A stretch of 64,000 nucleotides of DNA. Origin: Vogesella urethralis (GTDB lineage Bacteria; Pseudomonadota; Gammaproteobacteria; Burkholderiales; Chromobacteriaceae). The stretch is taken from the NCBI RefSeq assembly GCF_007644045.2, contig NZ_VMDW02000118.1, positions 114,814 to 178,813 on the forward strand. The letters run 5' to 3'. Made by a program: the position numbers and the translations under genes. Each line of letters starts with the position of its first letter. Positions within the stretch are counted from its first letter, which is position 1. Positions 16,469 to 23,484 of this stretch are shown here, in pieces. The notes under the pieces are model-generated. The model was given only the letters and a program-made list of their open reading frames with translations, made no database searches and was not told the DNA's origin.

Positions 16469-17001
16469 CAGGGGGTCTCCTCGATGTACTTGGACAGGTA
16501 AATGCTCTGGGCTACCACGAAGGCAATCATCAGGCCGAAGCCGCCGAACAACTTGAAGTTCACCCATACCGCTTCACTGAAACGGAAAGCGACAAACAGG
16601 TTGACGGCGCCCAGCACGGCAAAAAAGGCAGCCCAGGCATAGTTGAGTTTTTTCCAGATGGTTTCGGGCAGCTGCAGTTGGCCGCCCATCAGGCTTTTCA
16701 TGCCGAAACGGCCGCTCAGCTGGCCGTACACCAGGCCAGCCCCCATCAGCCAGTACAGCACGGTGGGTTTCCACATGATGAAATGCTTGTCGTGGAGTAA
16801 CAGCGTGGCGCCACCCATGACCACGATCAGCGCCAGGCTGATCCATTGCATGGTTTCCACTTTGCGGTGCTTGATCCAGCTGAGGGCTACCATAACGACG
16901 GTGGCGGCAATGGCGATTCCGGTGGCCAGGAACATATCCTTGGTTAGCCAGTAACAGCCGAAGAACAGCAGGACGGGGAAGAGGTCTGAGAGAAATTTCA
17001 T
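16468..17001 (-). CDS. yciB: Intracellular septation protein A / inner-membrane protein YciB
   Basis: 177 residues, five hydrophobic segments. It starts [19 protein letters not shown] and contains [11 protein letters not shown] and the late [22 protein letters not shown], all typical of the IspZ/YciB family. It affects cell envelope integrity and septation in enterics. The chosen ATG (17001) matches the family's start; upstream in-frame codons to 17037 look spurious. It is the first gene of the yciB-yciI-bolA-ppi-ppi unit. Confidence 0.9.
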   Translation of the reverse strand: MKFLSDLFPVLLFFGCYWLTKDMFLATGIAIAATVVMVALSWIKHRKVETMQWISLALIVVMGGATLLLHDKHFIMWKPTVLYWLMGAGLVYGQLSGRFGMKSLMGGQLQLPETIWKKLNYAWAAFFAVLGAVNLFVAFRFSEAVWVNFKLFGGFGLMIAFVVAQSIYLSKYIEETP

Positions 17002-17303
17002 GTGCGCGATTATGCGGGCTGTGTGGCTGGCAAACAAGTGTGACAGCGGTCAGGTCTTTTCGTTCAGCACGTGTTGCATGGGGGCTGGGATATCGATATG
17101 GCCTTGCCGGGTGCATCATTTAGGTAACACTTTGTCCTGCTTGTTGCCGGTACGACAGGCAAGAAGTCGATGAATGACAAGACAATTCGCGCTGGGGCGG
17201 GATTGTGGCTGTGCAGGCCAAGACCAAATCACCCGCGCAAACCGCGAGTGCCGCGTTATCATGAATCATCTATCTGGATAAACGTCATCGCGCTGGAGAC
17301 TGA
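17002..17303. other. Intergenic region, no element recognised
   Basis: 302 bp between divergent yciB and the DHH gene. It should hold both promoters. I see no terminator, repeat or RNA gene in it. Confidence 0.4.
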
Positions 17304-18239
17304 ATGATGGCCCACGAGAAATACCGCCTGGTAACACGAAGTGACTTCGATGGCCTGGTGTGCGCTGTACTGCTTAACGAGCTGGATCTGATCGACGACA
17401 TCAAGTTCGTCCACCCCAAAGACATGCAGGACGGCAAGGTCGAGATCACCGATCGCGACATCACGACCAACCTGCCTTACGTGGCGGGGGCCCATTTGGC
17501 TTTCGATCACCACTTCTCGGAAACGTTGCGCAACGAGGGCGAGCGCAGCAACCACATCATCGACCCGGCAGCACCGTCGGCCGCCCGCGTGGTGTACAAC
17601 TACTACGGCGGTAAAGCGCGCTTCCCCGGCATCGCCGACGACATGATGGCAGCGGTGGACAAGGCCGATGCGGCTCAGTTCAGTCAGGATGAGATCCTGA
17701 ACCCGCAAGGCTGGGTGTTGCTGAACTACCTGATGGACGCGCGTACCGGCTTGGGGCGCTTCCGTGAGTTCCGTATCAGCAACTACACGCTGATGATGGA
17801 TCTGATCAAGTACTGCCGTCACCATACTATCGACGAAATCCTGGCCTTGCCCGATGTCAAGGAGCGAGTCGACTTGTACTTCGAGCACGAGCCGAAGGCG
17901 CGCGAGCAGATCGAACGGTGCGCTACCGTGCACGGCAACCTGGTAGTGCTGGACTTGCGCGAGGAAGACCTGATCCACCCGATCAACCGTTTTGCCATTT
18001 ACGCGATGTATCCGCAGACCAACGTCTCCATCCACGTGCTGTGGGGGCTGAATCGTCAGAACACGGTATTTGCCACCGGCAAATCCATTATCGATCGCAG
18101 CAGCAAGACCAATATCGGCGCGCTGATGCTGGAGTATGGCGGTGGCGGCCACGAGGCGGCGGGTACCTGCCAGGTAGAAAACGAGCAGGCCATGGACGTG
18201 CTGCGCGCGCTGATCAAGCGCATCAATGCGGATGGCTAA
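17304..18239 (+). CDS. DHH/DHHA1 family phosphoesterase (exopolyphosphatase/NrnA-like)
   Basis: 311 residues. DHH-family metal motifs are visible: TRSDFDGLVCA (motif I DxD-like, about residues 11-21), AFDHHFSE (DHH, about residue 67) and the C-terminal DHHA1 glycine-rich GGGGHEAAGTC (about residue 278). The family hydrolyses phosphoester or phosphoanhydride bonds in oligoribonucleotides, pAp, c-di-AMP or short polyphosphates; the substrate is unknown here. GGAG precedes two consecutive ATGs (17304 and 17307). It is convergent with the HAD gene and overlaps it by 17 bp. Confidence 0.85.
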   Translation: MMAHEKYRLVTRSDFDGLVCAVLLNELDLIDDIKFVHPKDMQDGKVEITDRDITTNLPYVAGAHLAFDHHFSETLRNEGERSNHIIDPAAPSAARVVYNYYGGKARFPGIADDMMAAVDKADAAQFSQDEILNPQGWVLLNYLMDARTGLGRFREFRISNYTLMMDLIKYCRHHTIDEILALPDVKERVDLYFEHEPKAREQIERCATVHGNLVVLDLREEDLIHPINRFAIYAMYPQTNVSIHVLWGLNRQNTVFATGKSIIDRSSKTNIGALMLEYGGGGHEAAGTCQVENEQAMDVLRALIKRINADG

Positions 18240-18897
18240 ACAGCGCTGCTAGCAGCGACCGTGCTTCGAACAGGTCCTGGCATACCGCCAGGGCCTGTTT
18301 TGCTATGTCGGTATCCGGTGGTGCCAGGTCTGGCACCACGATCACGCGCATGCCGGCGGCCAATGCCGCGCGCGCACCGTGGGGCGAATCTTCCAGCACA
18401 ATGCAATCCGAGGCGGGCACGCCCAGCAGTGCGGCGGCTTTCAGGTAGACGTCTGGCGCCGGCTTGCTGCGCGCCACTTCGTCACCGCAGACGCTGTGGC
18501 GGAAGAACGGCGCCAATTGGCTGCGTGCCAGCTTGATGTCGGCCAGGGCGCGCTGGGTCGCGGTGGCGACCGCGCGCGGCAGCGCCTTCTGCTCGCACCA
18601 CTGCAATAATTCGATAATGCCTGGCTTCAGGGGTATGCTGTCTTCCCGCAGGGTGCGGTGGTACTGCGCGCGCGCCACAACGCCAAACTGTGCCACGTCG
18701 GTATCCGGCAGCGCCTGCTGCAGGTAGTCCAGGCAGTACTCGGTACTCAGGCCGACCATGGCTTGCAGATGGTGCGCCTGCAGCGGGATTGCCAGCGCCT
18801 CGGCAGCGTGCTGCCAAGCCCGGGCGGAGAGCGTCTCGGTATCGATCATCAGGCCGTCCATGTCAAAGAGCAGGGCGGCAAACGCAGGTGCGGGCAT
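18223..18897 (-). CDS. HAD-superfamily hydrolase (beta-phosphoglucomutase/phosphatase-like)
   Basis: 224 residues. HAD motif I FDMDGLMIDTE (about residues 10-20), motif II TATQRA, motif III Lys in RSKPAPDVY and motif IV EDSPHGARAA. A helical cap sits between motifs I and II. Such proteins dephosphorylate sugar phosphates or similar small molecules. ATG 18897 is preceded by AGGAAG; an upstream ATG at 18930 is possible. The gene opposes the plus-strand ParA gene upstream and overlaps the DHH gene at its 3' end. Confidence 0.87.
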   Translation of the reverse strand: MPAPAFAALLFDMDGLMIDTETLSARAWQHAAEALAIPLQAHHLQAMVGLSTEYCLDYLQQALPDTDVAQFGVVARAQYHRTLREDSIPLKPGIIELLQWCEQKALPRAVATATQRALADIKLARSQLAPFFRHSVCGDEVARSKPAPDVYLKAAALLGVPASDCIVLEDSPHGARAALAAGMRVIVVPDLAPPDTDIAKQALAVCQDLFEARSLLAALFSHPH

Positions 18898-18984
18898 GCG
18901 AACTTCCTGGGGGATGGGGGAGTCCAGCATAAGACATGCGGCTACCGTTGTCTGCGTAATCGCAATAAGAACAAGAGAGGTGTT

Positions 18985-19611
18985 ATGGCGTATTCGATTC
19001 TGGTGGCCAACCCCAAGGGGGGGAGTGGCAAGTCGACCCTGTCCACCAACCTGGCAGGTTTTTATGCGGCACAGGGCACGCGCATCATGCTGGGCGACGT
19101 TGACCGGCAGCAATCGTCGCTGGCCTGGCTGGCATGCCGCGACGCCGCCTTGCCGGCGATCAGCGGCTGGAAGGTAACACCGGGCGAGCCGGCGCGGCCG
19201 CCCAAAGGCACCCAGGTGATCATTCTGGATAGCGCTGCCGGTTTGCATGGCAAAAAACTGGCCGCGCTGGTGGCACAGGTGGATCGCGTCATCGTGCCGA
19301 TTCAGCCGTCTCCCTTCGATATCTGGGCCAGTCGAGACTTTTTCGAGGTGCTGCTGCAGGAAAAAGCGGTACGCAAGCAGAAGGCATTTGTCGGCGTGGT
19401 AGGCATGCGCATCGACCCGCGCACCAAGTCGGCCCGCGATTTGCAGCAGTTCCTCGATGGGCTGGATGTGCCGGTGATCGGCCATGTCCGCAGCAGTCAG
19501 CTATATGTTCAAGCGGCGGCGCAGGGCATGACGCTGTTCGATTTGCCGCTGTCGCGCACCCAGCGCGAACGCGAGGCGTGGCAGAGCATCATCGCGTGGC
19601 TGGATAACTGA
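18985..19611 (+). CDS. ParA/MinD-family ATPase without an adjacent ParB
   Basis: 208 residues. Deviant Walker A NPKGGSGKST (about residues 9-18, signature Lys present), Walker A' LGDVDRQQSS and Walker B VIILDSAAG. Small single-domain ParA-like proteins position plasmids, chemoreceptor arrays or other cargo. The partner gene is not here; the flanking genes are a HAD phosphatase and guaC. AGAGAGGTGTT supplies the ribosome binding site before ATG 18985. The frame can be opened upstream to 18658, but that part is antisense to the HAD gene. Confidence 0.87.
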   Translation: MAYSILVANPKGGSGKSTLSTNLAGFYAAQGTRIMLGDVDRQQSSLAWLACRDAALPAISGWKVTPGEPARPPKGTQVIILDSAAGLHGKKLAALVAQVDRVIVPIQPSPFDIWASRDFFEVLLQEKAVRKQKAFVGVVGMRIDPRTKSARDLQQFLDGLDVPVIGHVRSSQLYVQAAAQGMTLFDLPLSRTQREREAWQSIIAWLDN

Positions 19612-19636
19612 ATGCGCACAATTTTTTATTTTCCGG

Positions 19637-19665
19637 TTGACAGTCTGAAACTGGGCCTGTACATT
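19637..19665 (+). promoter_or_regulatory. Sigma-70 promoter of the guaC leader
   Basis: A consensus -35 TTGACA (19637-19642), exactly 17 bp spacing and a -10 TACATT (19660-19665). Transcription would start at about 19672, giving a leader of roughly 150 nt before the guaC ATG. Confidence 0.7.
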
Positions 19666-19666
19666 T

Positions 19667-19759
19667 GAATCGTTTGTGCGCGCCTTTCGCCGATTCGACG
19701 GTGAAAGCAAGCGCAGGGATAAATGCAAGCGGAAGCCAGTGGCTTCCGCTTTTATTTTT
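19667..19759 (+). ncRNA. guaC 5' leader: candidate cis-regulatory RNA with attenuator
   Basis: The leader starts with a stem GAATCG (19667-19672)/CGATTC (19691-19696). Its loop contains TGCGC that could pair with GCGCA (19711-19715), a possible pseudoknot. It ends in a perfect 11-bp terminator stem (19727-19751) followed by TTATTTTT, located 65 bp before the GMP reductase start. A terminator lying between a strong promoter and the gene suggests conditional read-through. I could not match it to a known riboswitch class. The alternative is that it only terminates the ParA transcript. Confidence 0.45.
19727..19759 (+). terminator. Intrinsic terminator/attenuator upstream of guaC
   Basis: AAGCGGAAGCC (19727-19737), loop AGT, GGCTTCCGCTT (19741-19751), then TTATTTTT. 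A perfect stem and U-rich tail. Confidence 0.9.
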
Positions 19760-19824
19760 GGGGCCCCCAGTTTTATGTCGCTATCCGGAACGGCGGCATG
19801 CCAACCCCATTAATGGAGCGCATC

Positions 19825-20775
19825 ATGCACAAAACCGAATTGAACTATGGCGATGTTTATCTGGTTCCGAAGAAAACCATTGTCGATAGCCGTAAAGAAT
19901 GTGATACCTCGGTACAATTTGGTCCGCGGCGATTTGATATGCCGTTGTATGCATCGAATATGAAAAGCGTGGTGGATGCAGAAACCTGCGAATTTTTCGC
20001 CCGCCACGGCTGGTTTTACACCATGCACCGTTTTAACGTGGATGCCGTGGCATTTGTGGCAGACATGCAGCAGAAAGGCTTGTTTGCGTCCATCAGTATC
20101 GGTGTCAACGACGATACGCTGACCCAGTTGGCCGCATTGAAGGCGGCAGGTCTGACGCCGGAATACATCACACTGGATATTGCCAACGCCTGGTGCGTAA
20201 AAGCCGAGCGCATGATCAAGCACGTGAAAGCCGAGTTTCCCGGCAGTTTCCTGATTGGCGGCAATATCGCTACCGCCGAGGCGGCGCGCGATCTGGAGGC
20301 CTGGGGCTGCGACGCCATCAAGGCCGGCATTGCCGGTGGCCGTGTCTGTATTACCAAAAACAAGACCGGTTTCCATCGCCCGATGATTGCCACGGTGCAG
20401 GATTGCGCGGCTGCGGTCAGCGTGCCGGTGATTGCCGATGGTGGCATTGTCGAGCATGGCGATGTGGCCAAGGCGCTGGCTTGCGGCGCCAGCATGGTGA
20501 TGGCGGGTTCGCTGTTTGCCGGTTATGACGAGTCGGCTGGTGAAATTGTTGAAATCAACGGCAAGCACTATAAAGAATACTTTGGTAGCGCTTCGCAATT
20601 CAACAAAGGTGAATACAAGAACGTTGAAGGCAAGAAAATCCTGGTGGAATACAAAGGCAGTATTAGCCGGGTATTGGTTGAGCTGAAAGAAGACCTGCAG
20701 TCGTCGATCAGTTATGCTGGTGGTAAAGATATTTCGGCATTGCGCGATGTGGAAATGATTGTGGTTTCCCGCTGA
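19825..20775 (+). CDS. guaC: GMP reductase
   Basis: 316 residues. It converts GMP to IMP with NADPH, releasing ammonia, and recycles guanine nucleotides. It is an IMPDH-type TIM barrel with the catalytic cysteine in GIAGGRVCITKNKTG (about residues 171-185), the phosphate-binding IADGGI and the KEYFGSAS flap. It lacks CBS domains, as expected for GuaC rather than GuaB. The start ATG 19825 has GGAG seven bases upstream; the frame continues to 19723 but passes through the terminator hairpin. Expression may be controlled by the leader. Confidence 0.93.
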   Translation: MHKTELNYGDVYLVPKKTIVDSRKECDTSVQFGPRRFDMPLYASNMKSVVDAETCEFFARHGWFYTMHRFNVDAVAFVADMQQKGLFASISIGVNDDTLTQLAALKAAGLTPEYITLDIANAWCVKAERMIKHVKAEFPGSFLIGGNIATAEAARDLEAWGCDAIKAGIAGGRVCITKNKTGFHRPMIATVQDCAAAVSVPVIADGGIVEHGDVAKALACGASMVMAGSLFAGYDESAGEIVEINGKHYKEYFGSASQFNKGEYKNVEGKKILVEYKGSISRVLVELKEDLQSSISYAGGKDISALRDVEMIVVSR

Positions 20776-20826
20776 TCGCCGGATAAATACCAGTGCAGCC
20801 TGTCAGTAAGCGGGCTGTTAAAACTG

Positions 20827-20859
20827 AAAAACCCTGTTTGTTGTGCAAACAGGGTTTTT
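20827..20859. terminator. Bidirectional terminator between guaC and the EAL gene
   Basis: AAAAACCCTGTTTG (20827-20840), loop TTGTG, CAAACAGGGTTTTT (20846-20859). Works for both convergent genes. Confidence 0.92.
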
Positions 20860-20941
20860 CATGTTGGCCGCAACAAAGCGAATGTTGATTTCACGCTGAT
20901 GCGACCCGTTTCCCGGCTGAGGTAAAGCCGGGTCGGGTATT

Positions 20942-21673
20942 TCATGCCTTGGTCTGAATGAATTCCGGCCGGAAGTAATAGCCCTGTACCAGGTCGACGC
21001 CCAACTCCCTGGCGATGGCCAGGTCCTCTGCTGTTTCAATGCCTTCCAATACGGTTTGCCGGTTTTCCTGGCGCGCATAGTCCAGCAGCAGGGTGAGCAT
21101 GCGCATTTGTGCCGGCTGCTGGATGGCTTTCAGCCAGCGACGATCAAATTTGAAAATATCGACGCTGCATAAAATGGGTAATGACAATAGCGTGCCATCG
21201 GCACCGATATCGTCAAGCGCGGTTTTTATCCCGATGGCCGCCAGCGATTCCGCTAGCCACAGGCTGCGTTTTGCCTCCTGGATGCTTGCATTCTCGATAA
21301 TCTCGACCACCATTCTATTAGGCTGATCCAGCAGTGCCAGAACAGGGTGGCATTCATTGGCCGGATTGTCGTCAAACACGTCCGGGTCCAGGTTCAGAAA
21401 CAGCAGGCCACTGGCTGGAGCGTGCTGGATTTGCCAGCGTTTGCTCATCAGTTCGGCCTGGATCAGCGTGATCGGCGAGGCGTGCAAGGCGGCGAACACG
21501 GCTTGCGGTGGCAAGGTCTGTTGCTTGGCATCGTAGAAGCGGGCCAGCGCCTCGTGGCCAACCGTTTCCAGGGTGCGGGTTGCCTTGATGGGCTGGTATT
21601 CGGCTCCGATACGCTGCTGTTCCAGCATGTCAAGTAGGGTGCTGGCGGATAGCGGGTGGCGGGCGTGGTTCAT
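20942..21673 (-). CDS. EAL-domain protein, putative c-di-GMP phosphodiesterase
   Basis: 243 residues, a stand-alone EAL domain with no sensor or membrane part. Key motifs are present in slightly variant form: GHEALARF (EAL, about residues 39-46), LFLNLDP, VVEIIENAS, LDDIGADG (DDFG-like), FKFD, EGIET and QGYYF. Metal and base-activation residues therefore appear intact, so activity is plausible: hydrolysis of c-di-GMP to pGpG, favouring motility. The upstream region contains a Fur-like box at 21683. A chemoreceptor gene is divergent, fitting a motility context. Confidence 0.87.
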   Translation of the reverse strand: MNHARHPLSASTLLDMLEQQRIGAEYQPIKATRTLETVGHEALARFYDAKQQTLPPQAVFAALHASPITLIQAELMSKRWQIQHAPASGLLFLNLDPDVFDDNPANECHPVLALLDQPNRMVVEIIENASIQEAKRSLWLAESLAAIGIKTALDDIGADGTLLSLPILCSVDIFKFDRRWLKAIQQPAQMRMLTLLLDYARQENRQTVLEGIETAEDLAIARELGVDLVQGYYFRPEFIQTKA

Positions 21674-21682
21674 TCAATGTTT

Positions 21683-21701
21683 GATAAGGATTCTCATTAC
21701 C
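21683..21701 (-). promoter_or_regulatory. Fur-box-like sequence upstream of the EAL gene
   Basis: The 19-mer GATAAGGATTCTCATTACC agrees at about 16 of 19 positions with the Fur consensus GATAATGATAATCATTATC. It lies 10 bp upstream of the EAL gene's ATG. Confidence 0.45.
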
Positions 21702-21816
21702 GTAATGTACCGTTTTTGCTGCTTATTGCAAAGGCATGTAGTTAATAGGCCCGAGCATTTAGTTGGTTTTGCTTATAAATGATAGAATCCGCTGATAACA
21801 CACAGACGAGTCCACC

Positions 21817-23418
21817 ATGAAGATCAACCAACCAGTTACCAGCAACGAGCTGTTTCTTGATCCGCAACGCCCGATCGTGACCAAGACAGATCTGAAGGGG
21901 GCCATCACCTACGCCAACCGTGCTTTTATCGAAATCAGCGGTTTTGAAGAGCATGAACTGCTGGGTGTTAACCATAACGTGGTACGGCATCCGGACATGC
22001 CGCCCGAGGCCTTTGCGGATTTGTGGCAGACGGTCAAGGCGGGCAAGCCCTGGCGTGGTTTGGTAAAAAACCGTGCCAAGAATGGTGACTTTTACTGGGT
22101 AGAGGCCTACGTCACCCCGATCACGCTGCGGGGTGAGGTGCAGGGCTATGTATCGGTACGCAATGCGCCCAGCCGCGCCGATGTGGCCGCTGCCGAGGCC
22201 TTGTACCAGCGGGTGCGCAACAAACAGGCCACGCTGGGTTCCACGCTGAAGGCCTACAAATCGCGCAAGGATAGCGGTGTTATCGGTTTCGGCCTCACCG
22301 GCCTGTTCGTGGCGATGCTGTTTGCTGGTGGTGCGGTGCCCGGCTTGAGCGAGGGGCTGCGCCTGGGGCTGGCGCTGGGCGGCGTGATCGGCCTGAGCCT
22401 GACGTCGTTCTGGTGGCGCCGCAGCGAGGCGCTGGGGCAGGCGCTAATCCATCGTGGCTTGCGGGCGCTGGGCGAGGGGCGGCTGGAGCAGCCGCTGCAC
22501 GCCGAGCTGGGTGGCCAGATTGGCAATATGACTGACAGCCTGGAAACCCTGCGTTTGCAGCTGCGTGCACTGGTGGCGGATACGCTGGCGGCCAGCAGTC
22601 ACACCCACCGCCAGGCGGTGGAGTTGGGTAGCGAGATGTCGGGCCTGGTAGACCGGGCGCGCGAGCAAGGTAGTGGCCTCAATCACATCAGTACCTCTAT
22701 GGCGTCCATCAGCGACTCGGTTGGCCGTATCGTGGCGATGACCGATGAGTGTGTGCAGGGTGCCGAGGCAACCCGCCGTGCGGCGACCGACGGGCAGGGC
22801 GTGATGCAGCTGGCCGAGCAGACCGCCGGCCAGGCGGTTGCAGTGGTCACGCAATCGAAGCAGGAGTTGGGCGAACTGGAATCGGCGATCAGTCAGATCA
22901 AGGGTATGACGGACCTGATTCACGAAATTGCCGATCAGACCAACCTGCTGGCGCTGAATGCGGCCATCGAATCGGCGCGGGCGGGCGAAACCGGGCGCGG
23001 TTTTGCCGTGGTGGCCGACGAAGTGCGCAAACTGGCCGAGCGCACCTCGCAGACCACCGAGCGCATTACCAACCTGGTGCAGCATATCGTCAGCATTACC
23101 GATAGTGTGGCCGGCAAGATGGACTTGTCTGCGGCCGAGGTTGGCCGCGTCAGCGATGAAATCCGCCAGTCGGCCAGCCATCTGCAAAGCCTGCTGCGCG
23201 TGGCAGACGAGGCGCGTGACTTTGCCCTGGGTCTGTCCGAGCAAATGAGCGGCCAGTCGGAATCGGTACACCAAGTAGCGGCGGCCGTCGAGCAGCTGGC
23301 AGCGCTGGGTGAGCAGAACGTGAACTCGGCGCGCTTTGTGCACGCCAGCGCGCAGAAGCTGGAAGATACCGCCAGCGATATGGATAAACTGACCCGCGAT
23401 TTCCGTCGCGAAGGCTAA
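21817..23418 (+). CDS. Methyl-accepting chemotaxis protein with N-terminal PAS domain (Aer-like)
   Basis: 533 residues. The PAS domain (about residues 10-120) begins [18 protein letters not shown] and contains the Aer-type [13 protein letters not shown] and [11 protein letters not shown]. Two closely spaced hydrophobic segments lie at about 153-190 with almost no periplasmic loop, followed by a HAMP-like linker and a signalling domain with the conserved hairpin tip [20 protein letters not shown] (about residues 371-390). An energy- or redox-taxis receptor signalling to CheA is the expected role. No cysteine or FAD site can be verified by eye. It ends before a bidirectional terminator. Confidence 0.92.
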   Translation: MKINQPVTSNELFLDPQRPIVTKTDLKGAITYANRAFIEISGFEEHELLGVNHNVVRHPDMPPEAFADLWQTVKAGKPWRGLVKNRAKNGDFYWVEAYVTPITLRGEVQGYVSVRNAPSRADVAAAEALYQRVRNKQATLGSTLKAYKSRKDSGVIGFGLTGLFVAMLFAGGAVPGLSEGLRLGLALGGVIGLSLTSFWWRRSEALGQALIHRGLRALGEGRLEQPLHAELGGQIGNMTDSLETLRLQLRALVADTLAASSHTHRQAVELGSEMSGLVDRAREQGSGLNHISTSMASISDSVGRIVAMTDECVQGAEATRRAATDGQGVMQLAEQTAGQAVAVVTQSKQELGELESAISQIKGMTDLIHEIADQTNLLALNAAIESARAGETGRGFAVVADEVRKLAERTSQTTERITNLVQHIVSITDSVAGKMDLSAAEVGRVSDEIRQSASHLQSLLRVADEARDFALGLSEQMSGQSESVHQVAAAVEQLAALGEQNVNSARFVHASAQKLEDTASDMDKLTRDFRREG

Positions 23419-23435
23419 CGCCAGCGGGGTGATAA

Positions 23436-23462
23436 CAAAACGGCACCGGTAGGCGCCGTTTT
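23436..23462. terminator. Bidirectional terminator between the chemoreceptor gene and glnD
   Basis: CAAAACGGC (23436-23444) and GCCGTTTTG (23454-23462) around a 9-nt loop; T-rich on both sides. Confidence 0.8.
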
Positions 23463-23469
23463 GCCTGTT

Positions 23470-23479
23470 GCGGCCAACC
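23470..23479 (-). repeat. Intergenic copy of the GCGGCCAACC 10-mer
   Basis: Extended TTGCGGCCAACCTTG (23468-23482), immediately after the terminator and ending 5 bp before the glnD stop codon. Confidence 0.8.
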
Positions 23480-23484
23480 TTGAT

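Noticed and set aside
19667..19760. Known riboswitch classes (purine, PreQ1, c-di-GMP, guanidine) for the guaC leader
   Set aside because: The conserved core sequences of those classes are not present; only the generic leader-terminator layout is seen.
21740..21816. Possible flagellar sigma-28 promoter before the chemoreceptor
   Set aside because: GCTGATAA resembles the -10, but the best TAAA lies only 11 bp upstream where 15 are needed, so support is insufficient.
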